Assembly (NCBI GenBank): GCA_963377175.1
Contig: CAUJNA010000506.1
Location: forward strand, 1 to 64,000
Reading direction: 5' to 3'
From: Effrenium voratum
Lineage: Eukaryota > Sar > Dinophyceae > Suessiales > Symbiodiniaceae
DNA length: 64,000 bases
Under the pieces are notes generated by a model, which worked only from the letters and a program-made list of their open reading frames with translations, was not told the origin of the DNA and made no database searches. A program made the translations under genes and the position numbers. Shown in pieces: positions 60,231 to 64,000 of the stretch (the stretch's first letter is position 1; each line of letters opens with the position of its first letter).

Positions 60231-60970
60231 CAAAAGAGCTGAAGATGTGCAACTCGGCTGCAGTCAGGATCTCCCAACGCTTCACCTCCTCTTCGCGAGC
60301 CCTTTGGGTCGCCTCGCTTGTCCTCGGGTCGGCTTGAGTTGGAACCGTGGAGAAAAAAGGAAAAAAAACGGGGGCGGGGGGGGGGGGGGGCAGGAGGGGG
60401 GCAGGAGGGCAGTTGGGGTGTTCTGGTTCCTGTACAGTAATGCGGCTCTGCGGGGGTGTTCCAGTGTCTTTTGTCCTGTACAGCAACGTGTCTGGGGTTC
60501 TAGCCTTTGTTCTTTGGTTCTTTGACAGAAATGTGAGCGGTGATCCCTGCGGCTCTGCGGGCTTTCTCTTTCTGTTCTTTTTCCCTCCACAGTTTGTTCC
60601 TTGGGGTCTCATGCCACTTTAAAGACATGTGTTCAATGTGGCGCAGTGTTGGCCATTCTGTTGGCATACTGAAACGAACGCTCGCCCCAACCTCCGGGGT
60701 TGTTTTTTTGTGGAAATAGGGCCCCGCAAATCGTTTCCGAGGGCATCTTGAAGGCAAACAACCAAGATGAACCCAACCAAGCCCATCCTGGGGAGGAAAG
60801 CCTGCCATTCTGCGAGAGATCAATTCGCATTTCGCCGGGCTTGCGGCCGAGAAGCTCCTTTGGTGGGTTTAGCACCAAGCTGGACATCCGGTGACTGGGC
60901 TCCAGGCCCAAAGCGGCCAGGTCACGGCTGAAGTGGGCCATGATGGCTGGCTGCATCTTTGGGTCCAGCG
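60231..60970 (-). CDS. Possible two-exon gene fragment, unknown product
   Basis: Two protein-like minus-strand stretches. About 60965-60790 reads DPKMQPAIMAHFSRDLAALG, LEPSHRMSSLVLNPPKELLG and RKPGEMRIDLSQNG. About 60300-60231 reads EEEVKRWEILTAAELHIFSS and ends at CTCTTTT directly before GCAGGGCTCC, the end of the family III introner, which would act as a GC donor. No family recognised, phases between the two stretches were not proved, and no stop or start is defined. Confidence 0.35.
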
Positions 60971-61571
60971 GAAGGGGGGTGGGAGGCTCAACTCCTGAGC
61001 TCCCTGAGTCCTGAACTCCTGAACACAGAAGCTGCGGATCGAGCCTTCGACTCTGTCTCAACGAGACGACCTCATCTGATCAAAACTTCTACGGTCCTTT
61101 TGTCTTTGCCAGGCATGGGGGACGAGCATGGACACAAGTCCAAGGTCACATGAGATTGTTGAACATTTACAGACATCAGCTCCCAATCTCCATCCGGCAC
61201 ATGAAGAATCGTTGCGGATAAACATTCTGCCGTTAAAAACAAGTGCAACTGAATTTCCCCCTTCAACTTCCACGCGGTCGCCAATCATTATCTACCACTT
61301 TGGCTTGGTGCAGCTTCCCTCTAAGTGTTGATTTGGATTGGCGGTTTGGAGGTTAGGCATGGTTTTCCACTTAGTCCCTACGAGAAGCTGGGCGTAAGAT
61401 CCCCAGACCACCAACCCAAACCACCAATTCTGGGTTACCTGATTGGTTGTTTACTTCGTGGTTTCCCCGTGGAAGTAAAGCAAGAAACACCTGCTGCTTG
61501 GGCACCTCGAAGTTCTTTTTGTTCGGCGTGGGCATGAGAACTTCAAAAAAACACTCTGGGAGGGGGGGTGA

Positions 61572-61652
61572 CCATATATACATACATATATATAAATATA
61601 TATGTATATATGTATATATATATATGTACATATATATATATATGTATATAAC
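61572..61652. repeat. (TA)n / ATATGTATAC microsatellite
   Basis: TA-rich run of about 80 bp with ATGT and ACAT interruptions, inside an intron of the neighbouring permease gene if that gene model holds. Confidence 0.9.
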
Positions 61653-61707
61653 AGAAACGTAGCCTTTGGACTCGTTTCACCTCCCATTCTTGGGCCCCCC
61701 GCAAAGC

Positions 61708-63930
61708 CTGGCCAGGCTGCCTCCCAGGGCCTCGGAATCCAATTGACTGGCTCACACGCTCACGAATCAAACGGCCGATGGCGATTGCCCTTCATGGGAA
61801 CCAAGCACAGCTGCAAATTGTTTGATCCTCCAGAAGGCTTCAAAAAAAAATATTTGTTGATCCAGAATGAAAAAAAAGCAACCGTACGGGTAGCTCATCA
61901 GTGACAACAGAGCGTCGGTTCCAGCAACGTGGACGAGCATCTGCCTGTGATTCATGAGTTTCAGCGGATAAGGCGGCTCATTCAATGGGGCAGGGGCGGC
62001 AGGGGTTCTTGTTGCTCCCCCCCAAAGCGTCAACCTGATTCTGGGTCTAGAAGTGTGTGTTGGTCCCGTTCACCCTCTCCAGTAGCACACAGAAGCGACA
62101 GCCAACTGCTTATCCACCATGGCGACTGCAACGCAAGCAGCGTGGCGCCCTCCCGCGCTTTGCCGGCAAGTCTATCCGCCTGCCTATCTTGGAAGCCCCC
62201 CCGATTCCCCTGACACACTATGGCTAGACATCTTGCCCCAAAACCAGACAAGACAAGGCGGCCGCAAAATGGCAGTGCACAACCACTGCAAGACCTGATC
62301 AAGTCATTCCTTGCAAAGCTTCCCATCATGTTTGCCCTGTGGGAAGGTACCAAGACTAGTTCGGCCCCTCTGTATGGCAAGGATTTCATGCTAGTACCCT
62401 TTCACATTGAAGCAGGACAGGAAATCGCTGCGATGGCACACACATATCGTTGGCAGCACATCCTTGATCCAGCGGCACAAGAGTTGCATGCCCGTACCAG
62501 GTTGGTTCGAACACCATGCCACTTCAGGGATGCCCACAAATCATATGTGTGTCAGCCCCGACTTGGCCAAATGATATGGTGGTCATAATTACTTGTTCCC
62601 AAAAATGAGATGTGAGCGAATTCCCCGGTTTTTCTGGTTGAACTTAGAGATCGTCCCTTCTCGTGCCTGAATTCACCGAATCGTTCTGGAAAGTTTGACC
62701 GCACACGGCGAGTCAAGTCGAAAGGTCAAGGCCGGGACGAGGCGCCGAAGGCCAAAAGCACCTCCACCTGGCCGGCACAAGTGACTCAGCTGAGATCCGA
62801 CCTTTTGATGCGCAAATCGCGAGCACTGGACAACAAAAATGGCGGGACGCCACTTTTTACCTGGACATCTATCCCACTCTTCCTTTACACACAGCTGCTT
62901 ATTACTGAGCTTATTAAATGGCACCTCTGTCTATTCTCGGCGCCTAAAGTTGCATCCCACCAGGTAGCTCTCATCGGCGGTTTTCGATGTTATGCCTTTG
63001 CGCTAGATTTGCAATGCTTGCCAATGTGTGCAAAACGACTGATCACAGACACGCACACACAGAGCCGCATACATTCTGCGGGTTGCTTCCATGTTGCAGG
63101 CACTGCCCAGTGTAGAACCCGCCCGCACTCCTACTACTCAACTCCCGCACTCGTGTCTGGCAGCTCGCTCGCGGCTCTCACCTGCTCCTTGTTGCCGTGG
63201 AGGTAGTCGATCATCGCGTTCAGGGCCAGCGCCACACCCGAGAGCGAGTTGTTGATCAGCATTCCCTGGCGCGAAGATGAAACCGAGAGAGCCCGGTCCC
63301 GAAACTGAAAGGCCAAAGGTCAATCAGCTTGGTACCGCAGAGAATGCAGGGCCCTCTCTGCTGGGTATTGCGCAATATGATGTACCTTCCTGCCAAGACA
63401 CCATTGCCCCCTTTTGTGTATGTATAGATATAGATATATATATATATATATATATACAAATTAGAGACACGATAAATTATTGCTGGTACGGGTAATGGAT
63501 CTGAATGAATCGTTGTTTGAATGATTTCTCATTTAATCGTGTGGGTATGCAGTATATCAACGTTGGGGACCCCGAGACCCCGAAAAGGGTGCTCTTGTTG
63601 GTTTCCCTTCAAGCCACCCCAAAAAGCGTAGCCTCAAAAACCACATGCACATGTCAGCAAACTGGTCAGGTGCGCAGCCAGGGGGATCACGTACTGGGCG
63701 TCATACCACGGAGCCTTGAACCAAGCACTGGATGTTTTTTTGTTTTGTCTTTTCCGCTCATGAATGCCGTCTGCAAAACAGTACCAGCTTCCCTGGCGAT
63801 GCAAATGGAGTGCCCCCTTCCCCCCTCGCGGACGTCCCAAAAAAAAAGACGTCACACCCGTGATGCGCCGGGCGCCGGGCCGGGCGGACGATGTACAGCA
63901 GCAGCAGGCCGTTCAACAGCAGCGCGGAGC
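61708..63930 (-). CDS. UPF0014 (FetB/ALS3-like) permease, N-terminal and central exons
   Basis: Minus-strand exons: 63930-63881 (SALLLNGLLLLYIVRP, a hydrophobic membrane segment), 63265-63182 (GMLINNSLSGVALALNAMID, ending GNKEQ; GT donor), 62767-62733 (VEVLLAFGASS; GC donor) and a 23 nt exon 61730-61708 (RPWEAAWP; GC donor). The middle three join in phase and read through GMxxNNSxSGVxLALN, then EQVExLLAFGAS, then WEA, the conserved order of the UPF0014 family just upstream of its ALIPxINxMxVVGLVSxPGMM block. That block is not found in the next 9 kb but is present at 41624 on the same strand. More N-terminal exons presumably lie beyond the right edge. Partner would be a FetA/STAR1-type ATPase. 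Confidence 0.8.
63424..63458. repeat. (TA)n microsatellite
   Basis: ATATATATAT run of about 30 bp preceded by GATATAGATA. Confidence 0.9.
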
Positions 63931-64000
63931 CTCGGAACTCCGCGGTTTTCGGGCAGCGGCGTGACGTGACCGTGACCCGCCCGAATCAAAACCCAAAGCC

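Overview
The window looks like nuclear DNA of a dinoflagellate, most likely a Symbiodiniaceae-type alga. Evidence read from the sequence: genes are cut into many tiny exons (mostly 23-85 nt); introns begin mainly with GC or GA instead of GT and end in AG followed by G; every recognisable gene lies on the minus strand; introns carry families of ~90-130 bp elements with inverted termini (introner-like); and long simple-sequence tracts lie between genes. The ordinary bacterial-style ORFs are almost all shadows. The real coding signal is short exon islands that had to be joined by eye.

Layout, left to right. 1-3203: a decayed minus-strand gene, open at the left edge, with in-frame tandem repeats and an OTU-like cysteine-protease domain (one nonsense codon, one frameshift). 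5.1-6.4 kb: an ATGT microsatellite and a C-run minisatellite. 8.2-11.2 kb: two broken LINE-type reverse transcriptase fragments. 11.3-12.4 kb: diverged direct repeats. 12.4-14.6 kb: a 2.2 kb alternating purine-pyrimidine tract with a 342 bp uninterrupted TG run. 16.4-30.1 kb: the mitochondrial ATP synthase F1 beta gene, resolved into 24 exons that join in frame from presequence to stop. 30.7-37.7 kb: an ABC ATPase gene (Walker A, Q-loop, signature, Walker B, H-loop in separate exons). 40.4-41.6 kb: the C-terminal half of a UPF0014 (FetB/ALS3-like) permease, directly upstream of the ATPase on the same strand. 43.0-52.2 kb: a gene with a probable DUF2358/NTF2-like region and a Cys-rich tail. 46-49.3 kb also carries minisatellites and an ATC/TGATGA repeat field. 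54.8-56.2 kb: GATA-type repeats. 58.8-60.2 kb: an introner split by a 1.26 kb insertion with 12 bp inverted ends. 60.2-61 kb: a possible further gene. 61.7-63.9 kb: the N-terminal half of a UPF0014 permease.

How the parts relate. The permease halves at 61.7-63.9 kb and 40.4-41.6 kb are complementary, and the ABC ATPase follows. Together they look like a FetA-FetB / STAR1-ALS3 type transporter, but another gene lies between the halves, so nesting, rearrangement, paralogy or misassembly must be considered. The most interesting system is the set of introner families: they sit in introns of all well-supported genes, carry inverted termini and in several cases clear target-site duplications, and in two cases the duplication coincides with splice-site-like sequence. 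All exon boundaries here are read by eye from protein-family conservation and phase; no transcript data were available.
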